DNA from: Bacteroidota bacterium
GTDB taxonomy: Bacteria > Bacteroidota > Ignavibacteria > UBA10030 > UBA8401
Direction: 5' to 3'
Length of the DNA stretch: 64,000 bases
NCBI GenBank assembly: GCA_008933835.1
Contig: WBUG01000006.1
Coordinates: forward strand, 1-64,000
Below are positions 1-10,261 of the stretch, piece by piece. The position numbers and the translations under genes were made by a program. The stretch's first letter is position 1, and each line of letters begins with the position of its first letter. A model generated the notes under the pieces. That model saw nothing but the letters and a program-made list of their open reading frames with translations. It was not told the origin of the DNA and did no database searches.

Positions 1-20
1 CCGAGCCCGCGGCGGACCGC

Positions 21-485
21 GTGACGGAACTGGAGAAGCAGGCCGCATCGCTCAAGGACCAGCTGCTGCGCAAGGCGGCGGAGTTCGATAATTACAAGCG
101 CCGCACCGAAGGGGAGTTCGCGGCGCTCTCCCGCTTCGCGGCGGAGAACCTCATCACCCAGCTCCTCCCCGTGCTGGACGACCTGCAGCGGACCGTCCGC
201 AGCGCGAAGGAGAATCCCGGTTCCGACGCCCTGCTGAAGGGGGCGGAACTGGTCCTGGCGAAGTTCCTGAAGACGCTGGAGGGACAGGGCCTGAAGGCGC
301 TCGACGCCGCCGGGAAGGAGTTCAACGTGGACTACCATGACGCGCTGATGCAGGTGCCGCGGGCGGACGTTCCTCCGCACACCATCGTGGAGGAGGTCGA
401 GAAAGGATACCAGCTGTTCGACAAGGTCATCCGCCACGCGAAGGTGATCGTCGCCGCGCCGGCCGACGGGGAGGGGAAACACTGA
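21..485 (+). CDS. grpE: GrpE nucleotide exchange factor (start probably upstream of or near the window edge)
   Basis: Coiled-coil plus '[14 protein letters not shown]...[10 protein letters not shown]...[23 protein letters not shown]' GrpE signature; directly upstream of dnaJ. Confidence 0.93.
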   Translation: MTELEKQAASLKDQLLRKAAEFDNYKRRTEGEFAALSRFAAENLITQLLPVLDDLQRTVRSAKENPGSDALLKGAELVLAKFLKTLEGQGLKALDAAGKEFNVDYHDALMQVPRADVPPHTIVEEVEKGYQLFDKVIRHAKVIVAAPADGEGKH

Positions 486-1633
486 TGGCCTCCAAACGCG
501 ATTACTACGAGGTGCTCGGGATCCAGCGCACCGCCTCCGCCGACGACATCAAGAAGGCGTACCGGAAACTGGCGCTGCAGTTCCATCCCGACCGGAACCC
601 GAACAACAAGGAGGCCGAGGAGAAGTTCAAGGAGGCCACCGAGGCGTACGAGGTGCTGTCGGACCAGCCGAAGCGGCAGCGGTACGACCAGTTCGGCCAC
701 CAGGGGATGCGGGGCGGACAGGACTTCCATCAGTACTCGAACTTCAACGACATCTTCTCGCAGTTCGGCGACATCTTCGGCGGCTCCATCTTCGACGAGA
801 TGTTCGGCGGGCAGCAGTCCCGCCGCGGCCGCGCGCAGGGGGAACCGGGTTCCGACCTGCGCATCCGCCTGAAACTGACGCTGGAGGAGATCGCCTCCGG
901 CGTGGAGAAGAAGATCAAGATCAAGAAATGGAAGACCTGCGGCACCTGCTCCGGCAGCGGCGCCAAGCACGGCTCCTCCAAGCAGACCTGTCCGCAGTGC
1001 AACGGCACCGGCGAGCTGCGCCAGGTCTCGCGCTCCATGTTCGGGCAGTTCGTCAACATCACCTCGTGCGCCTACTGCGGCGGCACGGGACAGGTCATCC
1101 GCGAGAAGTGCGCCTCGTGCGACGGCGACGGCCGCGAACAGGGCGAGACGACCATCAAGATCAACGTCCCCGCCGGAGTCTCCGAGGGACAGTACATGAC
1201 GATGCAGGGACAGGGGAACGCCGGGCGCCGCGGCGGCCCGGCCGGCGACGTCATCGTCGAGTTCGTCGAGGAGAAGCACGACCAGTTCGTCCGGAACGGC
1301 GATGACGTCATCTTCAGCGCCCTCATCAGCTTTCCGGACGCGGTGCTCGGCACCGACCTGGAAGTGCCCACACTCACCGGCAAAGCGAAGATCCGCATCG
1401 ATCCCGGCACGATGCCCGGCAAGATGCTGCGGCTGAAGGAGAAGGGGCTCCCCCGCCTCAACAGCTACGGCCGCGGGGACCAGCTGGTGCGCATCCAGGT
1501 GTGGATACCGCCGAAGGTGAGCTCGAAGGAGAAGGAACTGCTGAAGGAGCTCGCCGGCTGCGACCACATCAATCCGACCGACGATGAGAAGAAGCGGTCG
1601 CTGTTCGACAAGATGAAGAACGTCTTTTCCTGA
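485..1633 (+). CDS. dnaJ: Chaperone DnaJ
   Basis: J-domain '[34 protein letters not shown]', G/F region, four CxxCxGxG zinc motifs. Confidence 0.97.
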   Translation: MASKRDYYEVLGIQRTASADDIKKAYRKLALQFHPDRNPNNKEAEEKFKEATEAYEVLSDQPKRQRYDQFGHQGMRGGQDFHQYSNFNDIFSQFGDIFGGSIFDEMFGGQQSRRGRAQGEPGSDLRIRLKLTLEEIASGVEKKIKIKKWKTCGTCSGSGAKHGSSKQTCPQCNGTGELRQVSRSMFGQFVNITSCAYCGGTGQVIREKCASCDGDGREQGETTIKINVPAGVSEGQYMTMQGQGNAGRRGGPAGDVIVEFVEEKHDQFVRNGDDVIFSALISFPDAVLGTDLEVPTLTGKAKIRIDPGTMPGKMLRLKEKGLPRLNSYGRGDQLVRIQVWIPPKVSSKEKELLKELAGCDHINPTDDEKKRSLFDKMKNVFS

Positions 1634-1648
1634 CCGCGGAGCGACGCC

Positions 1649-2062
1649 GTGTTCCGCCGGTTGAATGAATTCCTCGCCCTCACTAAGAACGAGCAGCGGG
1701 TGTTCCTTCTGCTGGCCGCCGTGCTGCTGTCGGGCATTGCAATTCACGTCTATAAGCGGTACGTTAGGCATGACGAGGGGCCGCGGTTCGACTACCGTGC
1801 CGCCGATTCGGTCTTCGCCGCGCGGTCGCACGCACCCGACTCCGCCGCGGCTGTCCCCGACCCCGCCGCGAAGATCGACCTGAACCGCGCCACGAAGAGC
1901 GAACTGATGTCCCTGCCGGGCATCGGCGAGACGACGGCGGAGCGCATCCTGCTGGCGCGCCAGGAGCGGGGCCGTTTCCGGAGCGTGCGCGACCTGCGCT
2001 CCGTGAAGGGGATCGGCGAGAAGAAACTGGAAAAACTCATCCCGTACATCGAGGTTCAATGA
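1649..2062 (+). CDS. ComEA-like helix-hairpin-helix protein with N-terminal TM segment
   Basis: 'KIDLNRATKSELMSLPGIGETTAERILLARQERGRFRSVRDLRSVKGIGEKKLEKL' HhH motifs; hydrophobic segment near N-terminus. Confidence 0.85.
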   Translation: MFRRLNEFLALTKNEQRVFLLLAAVLLSGIAIHVYKRYVRHDEGPRFDYRAADSVFAARSHAPDSAAAVPDPAAKIDLNRATKSELMSLPGIGETTAERILLARQERGRFRSVRDLRSVKGIGEKKLEKLIPYIEVQ

Positions 2063-2967
2063 AAGGCACCGAACGGTACCTCTCCTTCATCATCGAGCGG
2101 TCGCACATCACCGCGGTCGAGATCGCGCACAGCCCCAAGGGGAAGACCCTGACGGCGGCCGGCTCGTTCGAGTCGGGCATCAACTTCGACGATCCGGAGG
2201 TGTTCAGCGAAACGGGGGCGCAGTCGCGCGAGAAGGCGTTCGTGAAGGAGGTGCAGGCGTTCATCAAGCGCATCGGCGCGGGGGCGCACTTCTTCTCGTT
2301 CGGCCTCAACAGCCGCATGGCGATGGTCCAGGCCGTTCCCATCGAACAGTCCCTCACGGACGAGGAGTTCGCCCTCCATCTGGAATGGGAGGTGAAGAAC
2401 TTCTTTCCGGACGCCACACCGGAACAGTACGTGGTGCTCCCCTACGCCCTCGTCAACGATGACGGGGCGCCGGGTGACCGGGCGATGATCATCGCACTCA
2501 AGAAATCGTTCGCCAACTTCCTGAACAACGTCAGTGCGCAGCTCCACGGCTCGCTCCACATCGTGGACGTGGACCAGTTCTGCGCCGAATCGTGCCTCAC
2601 GTACAGCTTCCCCCACATCGCCGCCAAACGGACCGTGGTGGTGGGGGTGGACGAGGAGACGCTCGACCTGAGCCTGCTGGTGAACGGCCGGAACGCCGAC
2701 ATCCGCACCGTGGCGTGGGACGGTCAGGACTTCGGCCGCATCGACCAGTACGCGCGCGCGCAGCGCGCCGACGTCATCTACCTTCACGGCCGCATCGTGA
2801 ACCAGCGGCTGGCGGACCAGCTCAAAGCGGCGACACCGTATCCGGTGGAGCTCTCCGATCCGTTCCGGAAGGTGGCGCTCCCCTCCACCATCAAGGACAT
2901 CGACGTCATCAAGGCGAACCGGCAGGAGTACACCGCCGCGGTCGGTCTGGCGGTGCGGGACGAATGA
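2059..2967 (+). CDS. PilM-like / actin-like ATPase-fold protein
   Basis: 'LEWEVKNFFPDATPEQYVVL...' and C-terminal 'YTAAVGLAVR' resemble PilM; start/stop overlaps with neighbours. Confidence 0.55.
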   Translation: MKGTERYLSFIIERSHITAVEIAHSPKGKTLTAAGSFESGINFDDPEVFSETGAQSREKAFVKEVQAFIKRIGAGAHFFSFGLNSRMAMVQAVPIEQSLTDEEFALHLEWEVKNFFPDATPEQYVVLPYALVNDDGAPGDRAMIIALKKSFANFLNNVSAQLHGSLHIVDVDQFCAESCLTYSFPHIAAKRTVVVGVDEETLDLSLLVNGRNADIRTVAWDGQDFGRIDQYARAQRADVIYLHGRIVNQRLADQLKAATPYPVELSDPFRKVALPSTIKDIDVIKANRQEYTAAVGLAVRDE

Positions 2968-3521
2968 GGGTCATCGCCGGACGATATAAAGGACGCGTGC
3001 TGAAGACCGTGCCGGACCTCTCCGTGCGTCCGGCCACGGACCGCGTGAAGAGCGCCATCTTCAACGTGCTGCAGTCGCGCGTGGACTGGTCCGCCGCCAC
3101 GGTGCTGGACCTCTTCGCCGGCAGCGGCAGCATCGGCATCGAAGCGATGAGCCGCGGCGCCGCGAAGTGCGTCTTCGTGGAACAGAGCCGTTCCGCGCTC
3201 GCCTTCCTGAAGCAGAACATCGACACCGTCGGCGCCGGCAGCGGCGCTCTGGTGGTCGCGGGGGACGTTTTCGGGTTCCTGAGAACGGCCCATAAGAGGT
3301 ACGAGGCGGTCTTCGCCGACCCGCCGTACGCCCTGGAGAACCTGAACGACCTGCCGAACATCATCTTCGGCGCGGGCGTCGTCGCGGAGGAGGGCTACCT
3401 CATCATCGAACATCCCGCCGGTCACGTGTTCACCCCCGGACCGGCGTGGGAAACGGCCGTGGAGAAGACCTACGGCCGGACCTGCGTCTCCTTCTTCGTC
3501 CATACACGCGCACCGCAATGA
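2964..3521 (+). CDS. rsmD: 16S rRNA (guanine(966)-N(2))-methyltransferase RsmD
   Basis: '[13 protein letters not shown]...[15 protein letters not shown]...[20 protein letters not shown]...VFADPPY'; start ATG at 2964 within the longer ORF 2592-3521. Confidence 0.93.
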   Translation: MRVIAGRYKGRVLKTVPDLSVRPATDRVKSAIFNVLQSRVDWSAATVLDLFAGSGSIGIEAMSRGAAKCVFVEQSRSALAFLKQNIDTVGAGSGALVVAGDVFGFLRTAHKRYEAVFADPPYALENLNDLPNIIFGAGVVAEEGYLIIEHPAGHVFTPGPAWETAVEKTYGRTCVSFFVHTRAPQ

Positions 3522-4006
3522 GGACCGCCATCTATCCCGGTACGTTCGACCCCGTCACCCGCGGGCATCTGGACATCATCGCCCGCGCGGCGCAGATGTT
3601 CGACCGGGTCGTCGTGACCGTGGCCGTGAACTCCGCCAAATCGCCGATGTTCACCACCGACGAGCGGCTGACGCTGGTGCGTGCGGCGGTGAAGGAGGCG
3701 CGTCTCCCCAACGTGACCGCTGAAGCCTTCAGCGGCCTCCTCGTGAACTTCGCCCGGAAGAAGAAAGCTTCCGCGTTGATCCGGGGATTGCGGGCCGTCT
3801 CGGACTTCGAGTACGAGTTCCAGATGGCGCTGATGAACCGCAAGCTGGCACCGAAGATCACCACCGTGTTCCTCATGCCTCACGAGAAGTACACCTATCT
3901 CAATTCCAGCATCGTCCGCGAGGTCGCCCGTCTCGGCGGCGACGTCACGGACCTCGTCCCGGCGGCGGTCGCCCGGGCGCTCCAACAGAAACTGAAGCAC
4001 CGGTGA
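3518..4006 (+). CDS. coaD: Phosphopantetheine adenylyltransferase
   Basis: '[29 protein letters not shown]...[24 protein letters not shown]...[11 protein letters not shown]'; ATG at 3518. Confidence 0.96.
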   Translation: MRTAIYPGTFDPVTRGHLDIIARAAQMFDRVVVTVAVNSAKSPMFTTDERLTLVRAAVKEARLPNVTAEAFSGLLVNFARKKKASALIRGLRAVSDFEYEFQMALMNRKLAPKITTVFLMPHEKYTYLNSSIVREVARLGGDVTDLVPAAVARALQQKLKHR

Positions 4007-4052
4007 CGCGTTCCCGCGTCGCACACACGAAGGAGCCCTCCCTGGTTCCCCG

Positions 4053-5276
4053 GTGCGTATTATGAGAAAGGACGGCACCATCGTGAAAGGATTGTCGAAG
4101 AAGGTCGCCCAGGCCGAAGCGTCGCAGACGCTCGCACTGACGGCGCTCGCGAAGAAACTGAAGGCGGAAGGGGTCGACGTGGTCAGCCTCACCGCCGGCG
4201 AACCGGACTTCCCCACGCCGCGGCACATCAAGGACGCGGCCGTTCGCGCCATCGAAGAGGACTTCACCAAGTACACGGTCAACACCGGCATCCCCGAACT
4301 GCGTTCGGCCATCGCCGCGAAGCTGAAGCGGGACAACGGCGTTGCCGTCGACCCGTCGCAGATCGTCGTCTCCAACGGCGCCAAACACTCCATCTTCAAC
4401 GCCCTGCAGGCCATCGTGAACCGGGGGGACGAGGTCATCATCCCGGCACCGTACTGGGTGAGCTACCCGGAAATGGTGAAGCTGGTGGACGGCGTTCCGG
4501 TCATCCTCAAGACGACCGAGAAGAGCGACTTCAAGATCTCGCCGGCGCAGCTGAAGAAGGCGGTCACGAAGAGGACCAAGGCGCTCATCCTCTGCTCCCC
4601 CTCCAATCCCACCGGCTCGGTCTACACGCCGGAGGAACTGAAAGGGCTGGCGGCGGTGGTGAAGGCCTCCGGCATCTTCGTCATCGCGGACGAGATCTAC
4701 GAGAAGGTGCTCTATGACGGCATGACGCATTTCAGCCTCGCCTCGATCCCGGACATCGCGCCGCAGGTCATCACGGTGAACGGCGTCTCCAAGGCGTACG
4801 CCATGACCGGCTGGCGCATCGGATTCCTCGCGGCGGCGAAGGAGATCGCGGAGGCGGCGGACAAGGTGCAGAGCCAGGTGACGAGCGCACCGAACTCCAT
4901 CGCCCAGAAGGCCGCCACGGCGGCGTTCGCGGGGAGCGACGACGAGGTGATGAAGATGACCGCCGAGTTCAAACGGCGGCGGGACTTCCTCTACGCGGCG
5001 ATGACCTCCATCCCCGGCATCACATCGTCCAAGCCGGCGGGGGCGTTCTACCTGTTCCCGAACGTGAGCGCGTTCTTCGGGAAGAGCCATAACGGACTGA
5101 AGGTCCGGAACTGCGACGACGTCGCCCAGTTCCTCATCAAGGAGGCGCAGGTGGTGACGGTACCCGGTTCCGGGTTCGGGGCGAAGAACAACATCCGCCT
5201 CTCCTATGCCTGTTCCATGGCGGAATTGGAGAAGGCGGTGACCCGGATGCGCGACGCGTTCGCCAAGTTGAAGTAA
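4053..5276 (+). CDS. Aspartate aminotransferase family (class I PLP aminotransferase)
   Basis: 'LTAGEPDFPTPRHIKDAA...YTVNTGIPELRSAIAAKL...SPSNPTGSVY...VNGVSKAYAMTGWRIGF'. Confidence 0.92.
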   Translation: MRIMRKDGTIVKGLSKKVAQAEASQTLALTALAKKLKAEGVDVVSLTAGEPDFPTPRHIKDAAVRAIEEDFTKYTVNTGIPELRSAIAAKLKRDNGVAVDPSQIVVSNGAKHSIFNALQAIVNRGDEVIIPAPYWVSYPEMVKLVDGVPVILKTTEKSDFKISPAQLKKAVTKRTKALILCSPSNPTGSVYTPEELKGLAAVVKASGIFVIADEIYEKVLYDGMTHFSLASIPDIAPQVITVNGVSKAYAMTGWRIGFLAAAKEIAEAADKVQSQVTSAPNSIAQKAATAAFAGSDDEVMKMTAEFKRRRDFLYAAMTSIPGITSSKPAGAFYLFPNVSAFFGKSHNGLKVRNCDDVAQFLIKEAQVVTVPGSGFGAKNNIRLSYACSMAELEKAVTRMRDAFAKLK

Positions 5277-5281
5277 ACGGC

Positions 5282-5316
5282 GGGACCCGGCGGAGAGTCC
5301 GCCGGGTCCCTCTCAT
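5282..5316 (+). terminator. Intrinsic terminator-like hairpin after the aminotransferase
   Basis: Perfect 13-bp stem GGGACCCGGCGGA-GAG-TCCGCCGGGTCCC followed by tctcattt. Confidence 0.75.
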
Positions 5317-5338
5317 TTCAGGATGTCAGCGAAACGAT

Positions 5339-5635
5339 ATGCCGACCTACCATTACCGCTGCCGCGGCTGCCGGCACGAGTTCGAAGAGTTCCAGTCCAT
5401 GAAGGCGGACCCGCTGCGGTCCTGTCCCTCGTGTCACAAGGAGGAATTGGAGCGGGTCATCGGCGCCGGAGGCGGGATGATCTTTAAAGGAACCGGTTTC
5501 TATCTCACCGATTATAAAGGAAGCGGCGGGACCGCCAAGGGGGGCACGGAGAGTGCGGGCGGGACGAAAAGCGAGACACCGCCCGCTCCGGCACCGGAGA
5601 AGAAAGGGACCGAAACGAAGAACGCCGCTCCATGA
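5339..5635 (+). CDS. FmdB-family zinc-ribbon protein
   Basis: 'MPTYHYRCRGCRHEFEEFQSMKADPLRSCPSCHKEELERVI...GTGFYLTDY'. Confidence 0.9.
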   Translation: MPTYHYRCRGCRHEFEEFQSMKADPLRSCPSCHKEELERVIGAGGGMIFKGTGFYLTDYKGSGGTAKGGTESAGGTKSETPPAPAPEKKGTETKNAAP

Positions 5636-5648
5636 GCGGCGTTTCTGT
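5621..5648. terminator. Probable bidirectional terminator hairpin overlapping the end of the FmdB gene
   Basis: AACGCCGCT-ccatg-AGCGGCGTT between convergent genes; the left arm is coding. Confidence 0.6.
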
Positions 5649-5965
5649 TATGAACTGATACGGTAGAGAAACCAAAGCAGGAGGATGTACACGGCCGCAA
5701 TGATGAAGACGGTTCGGCCCCACGGCTTTCGGGGAGGATCATCCTCACTCATCGCATCGGAAACGTCCCGAGAGAGCGGCAACGAAGCGAGGAATCTCTC
5801 CGCCTCTTCGCGCCGTCCGGCCGGCACCAGGATGGTGACGCCGGTGACATGGTTATAGGCGCTCAGTGCGTAGGGGATGCCCGCCGCGGTGAAGTTGTCG
5901 GTCACGATGTCGATGTTCAGACGGTTCACCGATGAGTAGAGGGCGGCATGTTCCGGTCCGTTCAT
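5648..5965 (-). CDS. DUF2007-like small protein with C-terminal TM helix
   Basis: 'LYSSVNRLNIDIVTDNFTAAGIPYAL...VTGVTILVPAGRREEAERFL' plus C-terminal hydrophobic helix. Confidence 0.6.
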   Translation of the reverse strand: MNGPEHAALYSSVNRLNIDIVTDNFTAAGIPYALSAYNHVTGVTILVPAGRREEAERFLASLPLSRDVSDAMSEDDPPRKPWGRTVFIIAAVYILLLWFLYRISS

Positions 5966-7038
5966 CGGGCGTTCGGCACGCGGAGCACGGCGGCCGCGCG
6001 GTCCGCCTCCCGTTTCGTTTCGAACGACAGCCGGAAGGTCCCCCCTCTCCCGTCGCGTATCTTCAGCAGTTCGATATCCTTGATGTTGATCCCCGCCCGG
6101 AACAGCGCCGCCGTCATCTTGGCCAGCACGCCCGGTTTGTCCTCCACCGCCACATACAGTTCATGCAGCGGATGCAGGAATCCTTTCGAATTCTTCGGAA
6201 TGGCGTCACGCCACTTCTTCGCAGCGCTGAACCGCCCGGCAAACCGTGCCCGGCCGCTCCCGCTCCGCAGGTCCCGTTCGTACCGCGTCATGAGCCTTCC
6301 AAAACCGCGGAGCGCCTTCCGGATCTCATCCGCGTTCCCCTCCAGGATGCCGCTCCACATGCCGTAGGGGCTCGAGGCGATACGGGTGATGTCGCGGAAT
6401 CCGCCGGCGGCGAGCTGCAGGACGGCGGGAAGGGTCCGGTTCCTCTCACCGGCCGTCGTCATCATCCCCACGGCGATGAGCTGGGGCAGGTGGCTGATGA
6501 GGGCGGCGACCTCGTCATGCCGCTTCGGCGGCAGGAAGAGCACCCGCGCGCCGATGGCGTGCAGGAGACGGGTGAGCGGCGCGATGCGGCGGCGGCGGGA
6601 CGGGGAGGCACAGAGGACGTACGTCGCGTTCTGGAACAGCAGCGGGTCGGCGAATGCGAGCCCCTTCCCTTCCGAACCGGCCATGGGATGACCGCCCACG
6701 AACGTTCCGCCGGAACGGAACGCCTTCGCTGCCGCGGCCATCACGTTCCCCTTGGTGCTGCCGACATCGGTGACGATGGCGTCGCGGCGGCAGTGGCGGG
6801 CCACGTCCGGCAGGAGCGCGATGATGGAGGGGACGGGGAGACAGAGGAAGACGATGTCCGCATCATGGACCGCCGCGCCCACCGAAGCGGCGCCAAGGTC
6901 CACCGCGCCGGTGCGGAGCGCCTGCGCGGTCACCGCCGGCCGGTCGAACCCGGTCACCGTTGCTCGCGGGACGGACTGCTTCACCGCCCGCGCCAGCGAG
7001 CCGCCGATGACCCCGAGACCGATGATGGTGATGTTCAT
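5962..7038 (-). CDS. tyrA: Prephenate dehydrogenase with C-terminal ACT domain
   Basis: 'MNITIIGLGVIGGSLARAVKQ...DVGSTKG...FVGGHPMAGSEGKGLAFADPLLF' and 'LYVAVEDKPGVLAKMTAALFRAGINIKDIELLKIRDG'; ATG at 7038 preferred over 7083. Confidence 0.92.
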   Translation of the reverse strand: MNITIIGLGVIGGSLARAVKQSVPRATVTGFDRPAVTAQALRTGAVDLGAASVGAAVHDADIVFLCLPVPSIIALLPDVARHCRRDAIVTDVGSTKGNVMAAAAKAFRSGGTFVGGHPMAGSEGKGLAFADPLLFQNATYVLCASPSRRRRIAPLTRLLHAIGARVLFLPPKRHDEVAALISHLPQLIAVGMMTTAGERNRTLPAVLQLAAGGFRDITRIASSPYGMWSGILEGNADEIRKALRGFGRLMTRYERDLRSGSGRARFAGRFSAAKKWRDAIPKNSKGFLHPLHELYVAVEDKPGVLAKMTAALFRAGINIKDIELLKIRDGRGGTFRLSFETKREADRAAAVLRVPNAR

Positions 7039-7124
7039 GGTGCGACGATGCATGCTCGAGAACTCTGGAACATCAATGAACAATCAACATTGATCAACGA
7101 AAAGGATATACTCTGACGGTCTAT

Positions 7125-8141
7125 TCAGACGATCTTCCGGCCGATGGCGTCGGCGATGACCCGGACCTGTTTCATCATCTCGTCGAACTGCGCCGGGAAA
7201 AGGCTCTGGGCGCCGTCAGACTTGGCGTGGTCCGGGTCGTTGTGCACTTCCACGATGATGCCGTCCGCTCCGGCCGCCACCGCGGCGCGGGCCATGGGGA
7301 TGACCTTATCGCGGATGCCGATGCCGTGCGACGGGTCCGCGATGATGGGGAGGTGGCTCTTGGCGTGGACCACGGGAATGGCGCTGATGTCCATCGTATT
7401 GCGCGTGGCGGTCTCGAACGTGCGGATGCCCCGTTCGCAGAGCATCACGCGCTTGTTCCCGCTGGAGAGGATGTATTCGGCGGACATCAGCCACTCCTCG
7501 AACGTGGCGGAGAGTCCCCGCTTGAGCATGACGGGCTTCGTCGCCTTCCCGAGCTCCCGGAGGAAGTTGTAGTTCTGCATGTTCCGCGCGCCGATCTGGA
7601 TGACGTCCGCGTACCGCTCCATCAGTTCGAGCTGCGACGCGTCCATCGCCTCGGTGATGACCTTCAGTCCGTTGTCGTCCGCCGCCTTCCGCATCAGCTT
7701 CAGCCCCTCCTCTCCCAGTCCCTGGAACGCATACGGCGATGTGCGGGGTTTGAACGCGCCGCCGCGGAGGAACTGCGCGCCGGCCTTCGCCACGTGTTCC
7801 GCGATGACGCCGATCTGCCGCTCGTTCTCCACGGAGCAGGGCCCGGCCATCACCACCACGGTGTCGCCGCCGATGGGGACGCCGCCGACGTCGATGACGC
7901 TCTTCTCGTTGAGGAAGGTGCGGCTGGCGAGCTTGTACGGTTCGGTGATGCGGTAGACGTGCGCCACGCCGGGGAGCAGTTCCACCTGCCGGGTGTCGAA
8001 ATCGGGCTTCACGCCGATGGCGCCCAGGACGGTCTGATTGACCCCCGTGGAGCGGTGCACGTCGAACCCGAAATCGTGCAGGACCTTGATGATGCCTTCG
8101 ATGTCCTTCTCGGAGGCGTTCTGTTGTACGACAACGACCAT
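7125..8141 (-). CDS. aroF: 3-deoxy-7-phosphoheptulonate synthase (AroF type II-like with N-terminal regulatory domain)
   Basis: 'MAGPCSVENERQIGVIAEHVAKAGAQFLRGGAFKPRTSPYAFQGLGEEGL...DPSHGIGIRDKVIPMARAAVAAGADGIIVEVH'. Confidence 0.93.
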   Translation of the reverse strand: MVVVVQQNASEKDIEGIIKVLHDFGFDVHRSTGVNQTVLGAIGVKPDFDTRQVELLPGVAHVYRITEPYKLASRTFLNEKSVIDVGGVPIGGDTVVVMAGPCSVENERQIGVIAEHVAKAGAQFLRGGAFKPRTSPYAFQGLGEEGLKLMRKAADDNGLKVITEAMDASQLELMERYADVIQIGARNMQNYNFLRELGKATKPVMLKRGLSATFEEWLMSAEYILSSGNKRVMLCERGIRTFETATRNTMDISAIPVVHAKSHLPIIADPSHGIGIRDKVIPMARAAVAAGADGIIVEVHNDPDHAKSDGAQSLFPAQFDEMMKQVRVIADAIGRKIV

Positions 8142-8225
8142 AATGTGATCTCTAAATGGAGGGAATAGAAATACAAAAAGAGCTAAGAGAAATCGTGTGC
8201 GACGGGGTGCCGGTGACCGCGTCCG

Positions 8226-8999
8226 TCACTCGTACCGGTCGAGCTTGAAGCTCTCGCCGAGGTACAGTTTCCGCGCCTCCGGGTCGTTGGCGAGCTCTTC
8301 GGCGCTGCCGGCCTTCAGGATCCGGCCCTCGAAGAGGAGGTACGACCGGTCCGTGATGGAGAGGGTCTCGTGCACGTTGTGGTCCGTGATGAGCACGCCG
8401 ATGTTCCGGTACTTCAGCTGCGTGACGATGCCCATGATGTCTTCGACCGCGATGGGATCGATGCCGGCGAACGGTTCGTCCAGCAGGATGAACTTCGGGT
8501 CCGTGGCCAGCGCGCGGGCGATCTCGGTGCGGCGGCGCTCGCCTCCGGAGAGCATATATCCCTTGCTCTTCGCGATGTGGGTCAGACCGAACTCCTCCAG
8601 CAGCCGTTCGCACCGCTGCGCCTGTTCGGCGGCCGGAAGTCCGGTCAGCTGCAGCACGGAACGGATGTTGTCCCGCACCGTCATGGTTCGGAAGACCGAC
8701 GCCTCCTGCGTCAGGTATCCCACCCCCGCCCGGGCCCGCCGGTACATCGGCAGGCGGGTGATCTCCTTGTCGTCCAGGAACACCTTCCCCCCGTTGGGAC
8801 GGATCATCCCGACGATCATGTAGAAGGAAGTGGACTTGCCGGCGCCGTTCGGTCCGAGCAGTCCCACGATCTCCCCCTGCCGAACGGAGAGGGAGACGTC
8901 GTTGACGACGGTCCGTTTCTTGTACTTCTTCACGAGCGCCTCGGCGCGCAGCACCATGCCGGGGGTCCGTGTCTGTTCGTTCTGTTGGTCCATGTTCAT
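8226..8999 (-). CDS. lptB: LPS export ABC transporter ATP-binding protein
   Basis: Walker A 'GLLGPNGAGKST', 'LSGGERRRTEIARALA', 'ILLDEPFAGIDPIAVEDI' LptB-type signature. Confidence 0.95.
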   Translation of the reverse strand: MNMDQQNEQTRTPGMVLRAEALVKKYKKRTVVNDVSLSVRQGEIVGLLGPNGAGKSTSFYMIVGMIRPNGGKVFLDDKEITRLPMYRRARAGVGYLTQEASVFRTMTVRDNIRSVLQLTGLPAAEQAQRCERLLEEFGLTHIAKSKGYMLSGGERRRTEIARALATDPKFILLDEPFAGIDPIAVEDIMGIVTQLKYRNIGVLITDHNVHETLSITDRSYLLFEGRILKAGSAEELANDPEARKLYLGESFKLDRYE

Positions 9000-10261
9000 T
9001 TCCGTGGCGGGAAGACGGTCGAATGGTCCGGCCGGTCGTTCCGCAGCGTGAATCCGTCCAGGTTGACAGAACCGATGCCGTTCCGTTCCAGCAGCGTCTC
9101 GGGGACGTACGTCCCTTCGATGCCGGCCGCGACATGGATGGTCTTCGGACGTCCCTCCTCGAACAGCATCCGGATGAAATCGCCGGTCGTCTTATTGACG
9201 CCGTTGCCCGCCCCCTCGTCGAAGAGGAAGTAGAGGCTCACCGCGTTCCGTTCCACCAGCGTTTCGCGCAGCTTGTTCTCCTCGAACCGCAGCAGGATGC
9301 TGCGTCCGGTCAGCTGGTTGTACCGGAGCGGGAATGCCGAGTCCGCGAGCGAGGCAACGAACGCCCGGGTGCGGATGGCGGCCGATACGAGCCGATCGTC
9401 GCGCAGGTGGAGCAGGATGGTGTCGCCGGTGACCTGGTTCTCGTCGTACCACACCACCGGCCGCGAAAAGAGTTCGATGCGTTCCTGTTGCGTATGGTAC
9501 AGGAGCAGGCCGCACCGCGCCGCCATGGCGCCCCGCACGATGACGACGCTGTCGGTCACGACCAGTTTCTGGCTCGAATCGTCGAACGATTCCATCACCA
9601 CTCCCCGTACGGCCAGGGTGTCGATCTCACCCGAGGCGGCGGTGTCGATCTGCAGCAGCCGCGGCTCCTCGGTCATGCGGCTGTATCCGGTCGAATCGAG
9701 GTGCACCAGATGGTGCCCGTACATCGTGACGTTGTCCGACGGATTGACGATGCGGACGTTCAGCATCGCGACGGACCTCCGTTCGCGCTCGAAGTACGTC
9801 AGCTGCTCGCAGTGGATGGTGGAGGACGAATCGATGACCCGGACGTTCCGCTGGAAGAACGCCTGGTCCCGGTCCATGTCGTACGAACCGATGTCCGCCA
9901 GCAGCGTGACATGGGGCGTCTTCAGCCGAACGTTCCCTTCGCCGTCCGCCCGGCGTTTGTCGCCGTAGTACCGTCCTTTGCGCGACGTGAGCGTGACGGT
10001 GTCGCGGACGATGCGGACGTTCCCGTTCAGTTCGATCTCGTTCCGGTTCAGGTACTGCACCGCCCGGTCGCACCAGACGCGCACGTTCCCCTGCCGGAAG
10101 CGGACGTTCCCTTCGAGCTCCCGCACGTCCTCCCCGTTGTCGAGCCGCCGTCCCGAGAAGATGTCGGCGTTCTGGAGGATGACCGGTTCCTTCGTCTGTC
10201 CCGCCGCTGTCAGCAGGAGCAGCGCCGTCAGCGTCAGCGTATGGAGGAGGGGACGCGTCAT
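8996..10261 (-). CDS. OstA/LptA-like protein with signal peptide (extended)
   Basis: Signal peptide; repeated 'GNVR' beta-jellyroll repeats of the OstA fold; sits between lptB and lptC. Confidence 0.85.
   Translation of the reverse strand: MTRPLLHTLTLTALLLLTAAGQTKEPVILQNADIFSGRRLDNGEDVRELEGNVRFRQGNVRVWCDRAVQYLNRNEIELNGNVRIVRDTVTLTSRKGRYYGDKRRADGEGNVRLKTPHVTLLADIGSYDMDRDQAFFQRNVRVIDSSSTIHCEQLTYFERERRSVAMLNVRIVNPSDNVTMYGHHLVHLDSTGYSRMTEEPRLLQIDTAASGEIDTLAVRGVVMESFDDSSQKLVVTDSVVIVRGAMAARCGLLLYHTQQERIELFSRPVVWYDENQVTGDTILLHLRDDRLVSAAIRTRAFVASLADSAFPLRYNQLTGRSILLRFEENKLRETLVERNAVSLYFLFDEGAGNGVNKTTGDFIRMLFEEGRPKTIHVAAGIEGTYVPETLLERNGIGSVNLDGFTLRNDRPDHSTVFPPRK

Noticed and set aside
332-2059. 575-aa minus-strand ORF opposite dnaJ
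   Set aside because: Antisense shadow ORF; His/Arg/Leu-rich with no domain
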